From Sphaeroforma sirkka (lineage: Eukaryota; Opisthokonta; Ichthyosporea; Ichthyophonida), in assembly GCA_001586965.3 (NCBI GenBank), contig LUCW03000382.1:1-22500 (forward strand): DNA of 22,500 nt, read 5' to 3'. Shown piece by piece: positions 1-10,598 of the stretch (within the stretch, counting starts at the first letter, position 1; each line of letters opens with the position of its first letter). Below the pieces are notes generated by a model that saw only the letters and a list, made by a program, of their open reading frames with translations, did not search any database and was not told the origin of the DNA. The position numbers and the translations under genes were made by a program.

Positions 1-599
1 CAATAAATGATGTTATATTCGTGATCATCTGCAAAGTTAAAACATTGTGCACTTCCGTCATAACCTGGTCAAACAAATTTGTTTCAAATTGTGACCAGAT
101 TATATTGTGCGGTTGCGGCGTGGATTATGCTTGTAGTCCTTTTTGATTGCTTTCGGCTTCATAGATGTGTCCTCTCACGGTTATGGCCTCTGAGGAAATA
201 ACTTTGCAAGGAATATGAAATTGGATCCCAATGATTATTAAACTCACTATACCATTTATGAACTGCCCCACGATGATAGTATTACAAAAGTTGTATTATA
301 TCATTTCTTTACCTTTGTACATCTGGTTCCGTATTAACGGTCCCGGCCCGGCAAAACCCTTGTTTTTGAACTAGTAGCATCTGCATCGCCTTTTCAAACG
401 CAGTAATTTTAAGCGAACGGCTATGATAGAAGCAGCAAGCTGGAAATACAACTTTATTTTCCACAAAAAAACTGGCATATTTCGATTGAGGCAGTAAAGC
501 GTGTCATGTCGATAAGCGGTTGGAATATGAAACCGACTGTGCGGCAAATAGAATTTTGTGCACTCATTTAAAATAAGACATAGTTTGTACCTTTAGCAC
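1..599. other. Unassigned AT-rich DNA, no gene seen
   Basis: No long open frame, splice-bounded exon, RNA gene or tandem repeat could be recognised on either strand. It may be older, decayed transposon sequence, since the next block to the right looks like the tail of a Ty3/Gypsy integrase, but nothing here proves it. Confidence 0.5.
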
Positions 600-840
600 C
601 TGTTCTTTACGCCCTCTATAAAGTATTTCGACCATATCTATAATTAAATTATATGACTACAGTGAATATACTAGTGTGGTAGGTGAGGAAGCTACATATT
701 TGGTGAGACAAGATTTTTATGGCAGAAATTTGGCAGAGAATGAAGTCTCATAGCTCGCTCCCGAGAGTTGAACTGATTTCCTAGCTGACTGTCGAGGTAG
801 ATTGAATTTTTTTGAGAGTTTTAAGAACCGCGCAATCTGA
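600..840 (+). mobile_element. Decayed chromodomain-like tail of a Ty3/Gypsy (chromovirus) integrase, fossil
   Basis: Plus-strand translation contains the stretch TYLVRQDFYGRNLAENE, followed by residues that fit the second half of a chromodomain (aromatic/acidic strand, then a helix ending NFFESFKNR). This resembles the chromodomain at the integrase end of chromoviruses, and loosely the one in the better-kept copies in this window. The fossil is broken and short, and no matching LTR could be delimited around it. It is on the opposite strand from the neighbouring fossils D and A, so it is a separate, older insertion. The family call is an inference from motif shape; chance similarity is possible. 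Confidence 0.33.
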
Positions 841-1447
841 AAAATTACGCCTCGATGTGAGTCATGGTTTTGTGAAAGAGCACCATATATACAATGGCTG
901 AGAAGTCGAAACATAATAGTATCCAAGTGGTAAAGTGATCTGCGTGAAGAATTCTCGTACTGGCCAGGACCCAAGTAGTTGAACATGTTAGCGTGCTGTG
1001 TGGGTGACTAATAGTAAAATGCTAGTGTATCTGAAAAGTATGGTGCATTCGAATGAATTTATTTATGATCTCACCCTCAGTTATATACTGATGGTGTTTT
1101 GTACCAGATGTTCAACCACTTGGGTTGGCCAGGGTAAAAACTCATATGATGATCAGTACGAGAAACCTTGTGCAGAACACTTTAGCACTCGGATATATTT
1201 TCTAGAAATAAAATATATAAACCTAAAAAACACTCAGTCTCGAGAGACCTCGGCTCTCGGCTAGCCGGTGTCCCGTATTCTATAAATATAATAATCTGAG
1301 AAGAAGTCTCAAATTACTCTTACGTTCTCTCAGGCTGACCCACCTATACTTATATATTAATTTGAGAACAAGTCCCAAATTACTCTCGGGCTGACGACAT
1401 AAAACTTTATTAACGTATATAGAAAACGCCTACTACTGTAGTCTGTC
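841..1447. other. Unassigned AT-rich DNA with a short direct repeat
   Basis: No credible gene. Two imperfect copies of a motif reading roughly TGAGAAnAAGTCnCAAATTACTCT...GGCTGAC lie at about 1293-1340 and 1357-1395. A TATAAATATA stretch near 1281 and several A-rich runs could belong to a decayed LTR of the remnant to the left, but no TG...CA boundaries could be confirmed. Open frames at 717-986 (-) and 998-1264 (+) have no recognisable content. Confidence 0.45.
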
Positions 1448-1627
1448 AAGGTAACATGTGTAAGCCTTCAGGTGCACCTTTAAACTGGTACTTCTTACCT
1501 TGTCAAGTAAAGGAAAAGTATTTCCTATGCGGCTCATATATTTGTAATTGATGGAATGCAGCTTTTAAGTCTACCTTGGAAAGGTAGTCCCGCACCTTCC
1601 ATTTTGCGTAGTATCTCGCTTATCTTT

Positions 1628-1631
1628 GGTA
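1628..1631. repeat. Target site duplication GGTA, left copy
   Basis: GGTA directly precedes the TG of the solo LTR and recurs directly after its CA at 2399-2402. Four bases is a length known for several Ty3/Gypsy integrases. Confidence 0.8.
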
Positions 1632-2398
1632 TGTAGATATCGGTCTCTTAAGGCGGTATAAACATCTTGGCGCTACTAAACGTAATAAAATCTTAGAGTC
1701 TTTTTTTTTTAATAAGTTTTTTTTAAGTACACGAATTTTAGTCTGGTAATAAAGTTAGGTATGCCTCATAGAAATCAGCAATACTCTGGGGGATTGTAAG
1801 GCTGAGACATTGCCTATATATCATCCTCCCAGTACTGATTTCGCCGAAGGGATTTTATTTATGTTTTCGTTATCGTTATCGTCGAAACTAGTATTACTTG
1901 TTTCGTCGCATGAACTACTAAAACTAGTGAAATCCTATTTTAGAACAAAAGAAAAAAAAAGAAAAAATACTCTTGATGTCCTTAGTTATTGTCTTAACCA
2001 ATAACTGGCCACTTATCAAGAATTACCGACTTGCCATCATCAGACTGGAACATCTGGTTGGCTGAGCGGAGGTCAAACTAGGTAACCATTAGGGTCCCTA
2101 GAAACCTATGTTCGGTTGAGCCATCTCGCTACCGAAGTATTCAGATGTATATTTTGGAGTGTTTATTTAGGTCTCTTAATAGACCTACTCCAAATCTACT
2201 CTTTGGAATTTTTTCACAGTCCCTTTAATGGGTCGGGGCCAAAATATCTGATTTGTAAAATGGAAAGGTACTTGTAAATAGAACCGTTAAAAACCATTTT
2301 AAATACACGTGCTTTTAATAGTACGTTTATAATTTACGTACTGCTTAAGAGTACGTTTATCAACATAAAGAGTCTAATGTGGAGGCCCTGCTATTACA
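1632..2398. mobile_element. Solo LTR (767 bp) inserted in fossil D
   Basis: Starts TGTAGATATCGG and ends GCTATTACA, the TG...CA ends expected of an LTR. It is flanked on both sides by GGTA (1628-1631 and 2399-2402). The uninterrupted version of the site is visible in fossil A near 6889-6900, where the same RT sequence runs through without the insert. No internal retroelement coding sequence is attached, so this is a solo LTR left by recombination between two LTRs. Its left terminus resembles that of the A/B family LTR (TGTAGAAATACGG), which hints at a related family in plus orientation, but the rest does not obviously align. The 1810-2004 open frame inside it is spurious. Confidence 0.87.
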
Positions 2399-2402
2399 GG
2401 TA
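2399..2402. repeat. Target site duplication GGTA, right copy
   Basis: Right-hand partner of the GGTA at 1628-1631. The RT sequence of fossil D resumes immediately after it. Confidence 0.8.
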
Positions 2403-2847
2403 AAGGAAAACTATGTTGCGGAATTAGTTTGTTGATTGGCGACAGGTCTAGTACTACTCTTGTTTTACTAGACGTTCCATAAGCCTGGGGTTGCACCATA
2501 ATTGATTTCAATTAGACCCTGTTTTAACCAATCTTCAATTTGGGTTTTGACAACGTCTTTTTGTCTCCAACTTACGTAGTTATGTGAAGGAGACTTTAAC
2601 TTAGAGAAGTCGACGTTTTTTAAGTCCAGCTTAACGCACCCGTTAGAGAACTTAAACATACACCAGTCAGTTATTGCAATCTTTCTGTTTTGTATACTTA
2701 AGTCCATAATTATATCGGTAAAGTGCGGAATCATATTCTTTGCTTAACCTTCCGGAGGTTTAGGTATTTTGTTTCTTTATTTGGGTCTAGCACATTGTAC
2801 AGACCAGTGAGGAGTTATACCTAAACTGAGAAGATCAGCCATACCAA

Positions 2848-3388
2848 CAGTTAGGATTTAGCAGTGGTAGCTTGTGTAAGAATAGATCGGGACTGCCTCT
2901 GCCTCTTGTTAAGAGCCTAAATATCCTCGATCACACAGGGCGTACCTCTAGCTGTTCTTTATTGAATAATTTTCACTAGAAGTACTAAATGTTCATGACC
3001 ACTTGCCTAATTTGTAAATAGACATAATAACGTAAGTCACGTTAATACATTAGCTGATATAAATAAAGTTCCATCTGAAGAAAAGTTAAAAAAAAGAAAA
3101 GACTTATTGGATTTTGGAGATTGGCGGGAGGACCCAAAATCTATAAGTAGTAGTTCGAGATTATAAAATTTAGTTTATAATATTCTACATCTACTAATGT
3201 CTCAAATAGGTCCAAGTAGATGAGTCATACCAAATACTCAGGCTATTGGAGCCATCAAAGTGAATTTAGAACACTTTGGAAATATTGGAAAAAGAGCTTG
3301 TACTAAATTATTTAAAATACAAATAAAACCAATGTATTATCTCAATTGATCTTGATATTTTAGACTGACCGGAGGCCGTATTTCTACA
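2848..3388 (-). repeat. 3' LTR of fossil A, incomplete
   Basis: Read on the minus strand it starts TGTAGAAATACGG at 3388 and matches the two LTRs of fossil B over nearly its full length, including the CAATAAAG polyadenylation-like motif and the TTTATATCAGC stretch. The last part of the LTR seen in B is not present, and fossil D follows directly. The polypurine-like GGGGCTA just outside 3388 marks the expected junction with the interior. Confidence 0.85.
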
Positions 3389-5260
3389 TAGCCCCAGTAG
3401 CTTTTAGAACTACGAACGTACGTTAAGATACGATCTAGTTGGTAAAGCGAAAACCAAAGTAAAAACGGTTTCGGTCATGACTTATCGAGTAAGTATGTGC
3501 CTATATGTACGAGTTCAAGACTCATGTTGTACTCTATGTCGTTTAGTATTTGGTCCAGTAACCATTTCCGATGTAGGCGCCTTACGTTTATTATTTGGTA
3601 AAGTAATAGCCAAAGGCTGTTCTTCATTAGTAGTAAGTTTGAACAATTTTCTGCACTGTTGGTAAGCAGATCAGAAAGTTTAGTCACGTAGGAAGTAGGT
3701 GGCAAAGGGAATTTCAGATCCGTCCGGGGTTTGTAGTCACCTGAGGAAACCCTTTTCGTTTATCTCGTGTGTTCTTATGTAAACGCTTATTCCATTTCTT
3801 ATTAAAGATACGAAGAAAGTCGCGAGATTCACGAAATGCATCGAGGTTAGCCAAGCTACTGTCCCATCCATGAAACGGGTCTTGTAGTAAGTGTAACCGT
3901 CTTCGGATGTTTTGTCAATTATATCTTTGACTTGTGACTCCATAACTGGTACATCAGAATCAGATGAGCGAGCGAATGAGAGTTCGGAGGTAGGGATACG
4001 GTGAGTGCCTAGATTGGTTGCGCTAGTACCATCAATGTTATTCACTTCGTAAGTATCACTCTTCTCATCATGGTAGGAGGAAACAAAAGGTCTATCGTCT
4101 TAGAAGAGAGTTCGGTAACGTTGGCGTTTCGATTTATAATGTTAACGTAATCGCCGACTTTGAACTGAACAATGTTCTTAGTGTTATTCCATCGGTCATA
4201 CGCTTTAAGTAGGACGCGATTCTTGTGCTCGAGTAAACAGGGGTAAACAACGTTCTGCATATGCTCGATCTTTTGTAGCCACGGGGTAGCGTGTTTCTCG
4301 GGCGCAGTTTTATCAAACGTTGCTTGTAATTCACTATAGCGGCCAAAGAAATAGTGAAACGGGAGTGTTCCAGTTTGAAGATTCATGCAGTTATTCATTT
4401 GAGTCTGAACCCATTTCAAATGATAAGGCCACATATCCTCAACGTCGTCTAGTGCGGTACGCAAGAGTTTCTTAAGTTCTCTATGACGTGTCTCATTTGC
4501 ACCCTGCGTTTGAGGTTTGTAAGGAACACCACGCCTATGGGTCATGCCTGATACGGTATAAGTGCCTCCATTACGTCGGTACAAAACTCACTACCGTTAT
4601 CAGAACATAGTACTCGGGGAAACCGAAGTCATTAAAGACGTGATAGCATAATTCTGCCACTGTTTGTGGACGTTTGTTCGGTATTGCATAAAGCAAGTTA
4701 TAGCCCGAAGCCACACATAAGAAATGACAGATATATACATCGCCAGTATGCTTGGATCGCGGGAGTTTAACCAAATCGACTATGACTCGGCGCATCGGTT
4801 GGTCTTCTGTCACACTTTTTTTGGGGTGCCCAACCGTATCGCTTGATCTGGTTCTTTTCACAATCAGTACAGCGTCGGTATACTTCACGTATGGTTTCTT
4901 TCAGCGCCGGGCGATCAAGCCCTGCACGAATAGCCATTTTATAAGTATGCTCATATGCTCGATGCGTTAAATTATGTATAATTTTAACTCTACTTTCGAG
5001 CTCCTCTAAGTCAGTCAGATTCTGCGTAACGCTGGCTGGATGAACCATAGTCCTGTTGGAAAGGGCAACCTCATTATCAGGAGGGGTAGACTCCTGAGAT
5101 ACATAATTAACAACATTGGATTGTTGAAGTATCTTCTTCAGTTGTTTCGCAACTCCTGACTGTTCTTTAAGCAGCGCTTTAAGTAGTTGAGTGCGAGCTT
5201 CAGGTTCTCTTAGAGTTTTGAGTCTTTGATCCATGGCCTTAGCTAGTTCCATGTTTTTTT
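3389..5260 (-). mobile_element. Fossil A integrase with chromodomain
   Basis: Minus-strand segments show the integrase parts in order. The N-terminal zinc-binding region is a histidine pair in LTHRAYEHTYK followed by CTDC. The catalytic core includes DLVKLPRSKHTGDVYICHF and the glutamate-bearing PQTQGANETRHRELKKLL. A GPY/F-like C-terminal module (KVGDYVNIINR) follows, and last comes a chromodomain-like tail (DGYTYYKTRFMDGTVAWL). Integrase inserts the element DNA into the host genome, and the chromodomain directs it to marked chromatin in chromoviruses. A more continuous relative lies in fossil B. This copy is broken and cannot make an intact protein. Confidence 0.88.
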
Positions 5261-5351
5261 ACGATCTAATGCCGTTTCAATCGGCATTACCTCGACTACA
5301 ATCTTGTTGGGTGCATGTATTGTACGAGTCTTGAGCTTTTGTTCAAACTCT

Positions 5352-5795
5352 TTAGACTCCCTCTAGTTTAGCTAAGAATTCGGTTGAGGGTTTCCACTTA
5401 GTGGTACCTGCAGGACCGATGCGACAAACAATGGTGTGTTTCCAAGGCGTCTTCTTAATAGAATAGGATCCCTGATACAAGAACGTGTCGGTTTCACGGT
5501 CGACATAAATAGGTTCGTCTTGAATCATATTAATTAAATCACGTATCCATGGGTCGGAGTTACGTAAGGGACAACACAGCGTAATGGTAGATTTAGTAAT
5601 ATTAACATAATTTAACAACTGTGCGATAAGTTGACAAGGTGGGTTAGCCCACGCATTATGCTTTGATAAGTCAAGCTGAAATGCATCACCTTTAGGATGA
5701 GTCAACGACCTATATTCAGAAACCTGTTTGTTATGTTCTGCGGCGAACATATCAACAGTAAATGGACCCCATCGTGATTGAGCGAGGTTAAACTA
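5352..5795 (-). mobile_element. Fossil A extra domain between RNase H and integrase, methyltransferase-like
   Basis: The minus-strand frame of 132 residues, with adjoining sequence up to about 5795, reads GPFTVDMFAAEHNK, later DAFQLDLSKHNAWANPP, and then a leucine/isoleucine-rich strand. This layout (GPFTVD-FA, then an acidic DAF, then NPP) is known from some Ty3/Gypsy and DIRS-type elements, where it has been related to Dam-like N6-adenine methyltransferase folds with an (N/D)PP(Y/F) motif. Most Ty3/Gypsy elements lack it. Function cannot be judged from a fossil, and the call rests on motif memory rather than a search. The domain sits directly after RNase H and before integrase. Confidence 0.6.
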
Positions 5796-5821
5796 TTTCT
5801 TATTTAGCATCCAATCGGTTG

Positions 5822-6345
5822 CTAATAACTCTTTGACTGTTTTCTGGTAGTCGGGCACAAGTCGAGAGAGAGCATGTCAGGAAGATGGTTATGTATTCCT
5901 GGTATGTGTGTTATATTAAAAGCGAACTTGGCAATAATGTCATGCCAGCGGCTCACCAACTGTGAATCAGGGTTCATATCTTTTAAGTATGTTAAAGACT
6001 TTTGATCACAGGCGACAGTAAAGTAACTTCCATAAAGGTAGTCTTTAAACTGTCTTAGCGCAGTAACTATAGCAAGGAGCTCTTGTTTAACGGTAGGGTA
6101 ATTCCGTTGACTCTTATTATAACTCTTGCTAAAGAATTGTATGTAGCGCGGTAAACCATTTATCGTTTGGTAAAGCACTCCACCTACCGCTCGATCTGAA
6201 GCGTCGGTTGCTACTTGGAATGGGACACCATCCACAGGGTACTGCATGATGGGTGCGTCCATTACTTTACTTTTGACTAGTTTAAATGCATCATCACATT
6301 CTTTAGTCAAAGCTTTCCCAAAGGTCCTTTGTGCAGCCGTAGGTG
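5822..6345 (-). mobile_element. Fossil A RNase H domain
   Basis: Minus-strand frame at 5822-6310 (162 residues) starts with the RT connection sequence TKECDDAFKLVKSKV and continues into RNase H. The first acidic residue is in FQVATDASDRAVGGVLY, the glutamate in YPTVKQELLAIV, and the next aspartate in VACDQKSL. The end motif HIPGIHNHLPDMLS is typical of Ty3/Gypsy RNase H (compare GxxNxxADxLSR). The enzyme removes RNA from the RNA-DNA hybrid in reverse transcription. The segment is among the best preserved in fossil A. Confidence 0.9.
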
Positions 6346-7250
6346 ACTGAAAGGCTTTAAGTAATGAGAAAGATGCGGTACCGAATCCGAGAAGAAGTTA
6401 ACAAACCCACACACAGAGTTCACATCTCTTCCAGTAATTGGTGTTGATAAATCAACAGAAACTGTTTCTTGCCAGGATCAATTTCTACCCTGCTGCAGAT
6501 ACTTTGTAGCCAAGTAAGTGTATAGTATCTTTAGCAAAAGAACACTTGTCTTCGTTAATCTTAAGTTTAGCATGATTAAGTCGCTTCAAGACTTCTTTAA
6601 CGAGTTTAGCATGTTCATGTGCTGTCTTTGTAAAGATAACTATATCATCTAAATAGACTGATACGTTATACGACAGGTCCGCAAATAGTTCCATCATAAC
6701 TTGTTGGAAGAAAGAAGGTAACATGTGTAAGCCTTCAGGTGCACCTTTAAACTGGTACTTCTTACCTTGCCAAGTAAAGGAAAAGTATTTCCTATGAGGC
6801 TGATATATTTGTAGTTGATGGAATGCAGCTTTTAAGTCTATCTTGGAAAGATAGTCGCGCCCTCCATTTTGCGTAGTATCTCGCTTATCTTAGGTAAGGG
6901 AAAACTATGTTGCGGAATTAGTTTGTTGATTGGCGACAGGTCTAGTACTACTCTTGTTTTTTACTAAACGTTCCATCAGATTTATATTGATCGACCGCTA
7001 AGAGAGCTAAGTTAACTGGGGTTGCATCATAATTGATTTCAATTAGACCCTGTTTTAACCAATCTTCGATTTGGGTTTTGACAACGTCTTTGTGTCTCCA
7101 ACTCACGTAGTTATGTGAAGGACACTTTAACTTAGAGAAGTCGACGTTTGTTAAGTCAAGTCTAACGTACCCATTAGAGAACTTAAACATACACCAGTCA
7201 GTTATTGCAATCTTCCTGTTTTGTATAATTAAGTCCATAATTATATCGGT
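6346..7250 (-). mobile_element. Fossil A reverse transcriptase
   Basis: The catalytic YLDD motif is visible in SVYLDDIVIFTKTAHEHAK within the minus-strand frame 6485-6724, followed by LKINEDKCSFAKDTIHLLGY, a classic Ty3/Gypsy RT stretch. The N-terminal RT region (QIEDWLKQGLIEI) lies in the frame 6948-7724. Reverse transcriptase copies element RNA to DNA. The region is split across frames and is inactive. The same region is duplicated in fossil D. Confidence 0.92.
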
Positions 7251-7289
7251 GAAGTGCGGAATCATATCCTTTGCTTCACCTTCCGGAGG

Positions 7290-7724
7290 TTTAGGTATCT
7301 TTAACATATTATCATCTGACTGATCTTTATTCGGGTCTAGCCCATTAGGCAGACCAGTGAGTGTTATACCTAAACTGAGAAGATCAGTCATACCTATAAT
7401 TAAATCGTATTTCTGAGACATGTCAGTAACGATTAGGTGAGTTTTCACTTCTCTTCTATCTGACAGCATTATGTGTGCATAGTCAATGGCTTGTTCGCAA
7501 GTAGTAACTTTGCCATTTCCCAAGATTAAATCAGTTGTTGCGTTATGGACAGCCATATCTGTAGCGTAGGCTACTCGGCGTGAGATAGCAGAGACTTCAG
7601 CCCATGGATCAAATAGTGCCATAACTTTTTCTCCATTTACGAAAACTGCTTGAAAGATACGTTCATCTCCTTTGGTATGGATTTTATTGAACATTTTCTC
7701 ATAATCTTGCTCTAGTGCACACAT
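7290..7724 (-). mobile_element. Fossil A aspartic protease
   Basis: The first half of the minus-strand frame 6948-7724 has retropepsin architecture: a strand leading to ALFDPWAEVSAIS, where the active-site loop is expected, and later KYDLIIGMTDLLSLGI, the hydrophobic-hydrophobic-G motif followed by a conserved helix. Retropepsins mature the Gag-Pol polyprotein. The segment runs directly into RT, as in other Ty3/Gypsy polyproteins. This is a fossil copy. Confidence 0.75.
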
Positions 7725-7733
7725 ATGGTACTG

Positions 7734-9792
7734 TCAGTGCTTAACTTGGACGTCTGGTAAGTCCTTGCAATCCTCTTTGTGCCAACCGTTAGTACCCTTG
7801 CAAGTAGCACACTCTTTCATATAGTGTCCAAAATCTGGCTTGCCTGGTGCACACTTAACAGGGTCGTGTCTACCATTCCACTTGCCATTACGTTTTGTGA
7901 GGTTGTAACCACACTTCTTGCAAGGCGCTCTCACCTTCTTATCACCTTTCGGTTCGGTAGAAGTAGAGCCAGTACCCCCCTCCAGTAGTAGTGCGAGGTT
8001 TCTTAGTACTACGCGCAGTATTAGTCTCTACTGCGTTTCGCTTAGTGGGCTGGGTGTAGCTCGTGGTACTAAGTACTCTAGTAGAGGAATTGGTATGCTT
8101 GTGTACTATCTTCTCAAAGACAGACCAAGGCATAGATCGCAAATCACCATAGGCGATGATGTCATCATTGACTTTCTTAAAGAGGTTAGCTCCCAGAGTC
8201 TCCATCATCTGACAAATTAATAAATATTCGCCAGTATAGGTACGACCACCCATCCAGTATTCATATGTGTCATATGAGCTAGAGCACCTCGAATAGTGGT
8301 ATCGTTCGCAAAGAACTTGCGAGACGCTAGAAGTTCACGGTCACGTGCATCTTCAAAAAAAGGTGTTAAGTATATTATCACGCAACTGGTGCCAGGGTAG
8401 GGCTTTCCAGTTGGGCTCATGAACCTTCAAGATAGTTCGCCATTCACCTGGCTCACAGAAATGAATAAAGGCATTCATCATCTGCTTATCCCTAAGGCTG
8501 GCAGACTCCTTAAGTTGGTCGAAGGCCTTCAGTGTCTCCACTGTACTCTCATTAGTAGAGAAATCGACCTCAGCCTGCGCGTTACCTAGCTGCTTTATAA
8601 AGCTTGGTTCTAAGTGTTCACGAGGCTCATGCTCAGTGCTACGGGCTGCTAGTGCCAAGATGGTGTCTATTTCCTTTCTCTTGTTATCGATTAGATAGCG
8701 AATGTTATCCGCTTTCCTATCGTCAAGGTCAGAGTCATTCAATAGACGGTCCTCAAGGACTTGCATACCATGCGTAATAGCCTGAGACGAGTATGTCTGG
8801 TTCTCACTTCCTCATCCTCAGGATTAGAGCGGGAACTCTCTAACGAGGTACTGGTGTAGCGATTGCCAAAATCGTGATTACCAGGGTTAGTTGGCAAATG
8901 AGGGTCGATATTACGAGGATGGTAAGCCTCATCGAGCTCCATACGATCATATCCTCTGACAGGGTTAGGTTTGTCAAGAGGATTGTCAATGGTAGCATCA
9001 GAGCTATAGAGATTAAAATTTTAAATTGTTTCTCTCTCGCCAGTGGTAACTGGCTTAGTAGTAAACATACTGGCTGGTAAACCAGTAGGTCTCGGGTTCG
9101 AAACTGGGCCCGAATTTTTCTTCTTCTTCGGTATAGGAAGAATATCAGTCAAGTGAGACACGATAGAGGGATCCACAACTGCTGCTGCCGCTAGCTCCTT
9201 CAAAAGCGCGTCAGTGCGGTTCAATTGGCGTCAAGATTGAGAGGATCCAACCACTCGTTGTCGAGTTATGGCGTCCTCAGCTTCGGCCCCAAGATTTGAG
9301 CTGAATGGAATGGCTTCTCCATCGATGGCGAAACCGAAATTTTCGGACAGGTCCAATACTTCCTTTTCACTCCGGATTTGTGCTGGAGTGTCCTTTAGAT
9401 GTGGAGTTATAATGCCCCGACATTCGTATCCACGAATTTTCCAGCCTTTCGACGTTTATCCCCAATATTTGACGGCACGTGGTCAGGGGGGGCAAGCTGG
9501 GGTCCTGAGCTTCACTCCTAGGTGATACACGGACGCTGGCGAGCCTTTCCGCGGTAGTAGATACCTCTTCTTCCAAGGCTTTAGGATCCGACGAGTCATC
9601 CTCAGAATAATCCTCTGTACCAACCTCAGAATAATCCTCTGTACCAACCTCAGAATTTGCTTCCCCAACAGTATCCTCGGCAGGCTCAACTCCAGACAGG
9701 CTAGGTGTTTCCACAGGGACCTCAGGAACCTCGGCAGGCTTAGCAGGCTTAGAGCTAGCGGCTCCCTTGCCTTTAGAAGTTCCCTTAACCAT
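7734..9792 (-). mobile_element. Fossil A gag with zinc knuckles
   Basis: Gag begins at 9792 (MVKGTSKGKGAASSK), with an alanine/proline/acid-rich N-terminal tail, two copies of an EVGTEDYSE repeat, a helical capsid-like middle (best open at 8353-8766, with HEPNWKALPWHQLRDNI) and two zinc-binding clusters at 7734-7934: CKKC with a downstream H and C, and CATCKGTNGWHKEDC. Gag proteins form the particle shell and bind element RNA. The reading is spread over several frames, so the gene is broken. The N-terminal tail is shared with fossils B and C, which sets the family. Confidence 0.8.
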
Positions 9793-9922
9793 AGTATATG
9801 CTGGATAGTAAATCGATGTCAGACAGTCTAGAAGCAGTACACTACTGTAACTACCAAATAACTGACAAATATGTAAACTTCGATGGAAATTACTAGGTTT
9901 CAAACTATATTAAACTAAAATA
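9793..9922 (-). mobile_element. Fossil A leader and remnant of its 5' LTR
   Basis: Between the gag start and 9872 is the untranslated leader, matching 10520-10598 of fossil B in inverted orientation. From 9872 (TGTAAACTTCG, the end of the family LTR in minus orientation) to 9922 is the tail of A's 5' LTR. At 9923 the sequence changes to the start of B's LTR on the other strand. This junction shows that most of A's 5' LTR was displaced. Confidence 0.75.
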
Positions 9923-10519
9923 TGTAGAAATACGGCCTCCGGTCAGTCTAAAATATCAAGATCAATTGAGATAATACATTGGTTTTTATTTGTATTTTAA
10001 ATAATTTAATACAAGCTCTTTTTCCAATATTTCAAAAGTGTTCTAAATTCACTTTGATGGCTCCAATAGCCTGAGTATTTGGTATGACTCATCTACTTGG
10101 ACCTATTTGAGACATTAGTAGATGTAGGATATTATAAACTAAATTTTATAATCTCCGAACTACTACTTACAGATTTTGGTCCTCCCGCCAATCTCCAAAA
10201 TCCAATAAGTCTTTTTTTCTTTTTTAACTTTTCTTCAGATGGAACTTTATTTATATCAGCTAATGTATTAACGTGACTTACGTTATTATGTCTATTTACA
10301 AATTAGGCAAGTGGTCATGAACATTTAGTACTTCTAGTGAAAATTATTCAATAAAGAACAGCTAGAGGTACGCCCTGTGTGATCGAGGATATTTAGGCTC
10401 TTAACAAAGAGGCAGTCCCGATCATTCTTACACAAGCTACCACTGCTAAATCCTAACTGACTAAATTGTATTTTAGTTTAATATAGTTTGAAACCTAGTA
10501 ATTTCCATCGAAGTTTACA
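9923..10519 (+). repeat. Left LTR of fossil B
   Basis: Begins TGTAGAAATACGG and ends GAAGTTTACA. The limits are set by comparison with the right LTR and with fossil C. It contains TTTATTTATATCAGC (possible TATA region, about 10245-10260) and TTCAATAAAGAAC (polyadenylation-like, about 10347-10359). Read on the plus strand, so opposite to fossil A. Confidence 0.88.
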
Positions 10520-10534
10520 TATTTTTCAGTTATT

Positions 10535-10549
10535 TGGTAGTTACAGTAG
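10535..10549 (+). other. Possible primer binding site of fossil B
   Basis: TGGTAGTTACAGTAG starts about 15 bases after the LTR end. TGG is the expected first triplet for pairing with a tRNA CCA end. The distance is longer than the usual few bases and I cannot name the tRNA, so this is tentative. Fossil A has the same sequence in its leader. Confidence 0.3.
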
Positions 10550-10598
10550 TGTACTCCTTCTAGACTGTCTGACATCGATTTACTATCCAGCAAATACT

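Larger units (their letters stand above)
1448..2847 (-). mobile_element. Fossil D: protease/RT fragment of a Ty3/Gypsy element, split by a solo LTR
   Basis: Two blocks (1448-1631 and 2399-2847) read on the minus strand and closely match the protease-RT part of fossil A (about 6716-7390). The longest open piece is at 2468-2734 and carries the RT N-terminal region with the same residues as A (for example DWCMFKFSNGCVKLDL). Between the two blocks sits a complete foreign LTR with its own target duplication, so D was already in place when that LTR arrived. Only a part of the element is present. It is broken and clearly older than the solo LTR inside it. Its right side abuts the LTR of fossil A directly. 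Confidence 0.85.
2848..9922 (-). mobile_element. Fossil A: most complete Ty3/Gypsy chromovirus-like element, broken
   Basis: A minus-strand LTR retrotransposon of about 7.1 kb. From its 5' side (high coordinates) it shows a short remnant of 5' LTR (9872-9922), a leader, gag (from about 9792), zinc knuckles, protease, RT, RNase H, a methyltransferase-like domain, integrase with chromodomain, a G/C-rich polypurine tract and a 3' LTR (2848-3388). The domain order PR-RT-RH-IN is that of Ty3/Gypsy. The coding region is spread over several frames with of the order of ten breaks, so it is inactive. Its 5' LTR is mostly replaced by the start of fossil B, and its 3' LTR is incomplete on the D side, so no target duplication could be found. 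Confidence 0.92.

Noticed and set aside
1810-2004. 64-codon plus frame
   Set aside because: It lies inside the solo LTR, is low in complexity (lysine-rich end from an A-rich run) and has no family signature.
2317-2360. GAGTACGTTTA word shared by the solo LTR and the 19-bp intronic minisatellite
   Set aside because: The match is about eleven bases and the flanks differ, so a common origin cannot be supported.
9060-9115. tRNA-like GGGTTCGAAAC motif
   Set aside because: Only a T-arm-like word is present. No acceptor stem, D-arm or anticodon arm folds around it, and it lies within the gag fossil.
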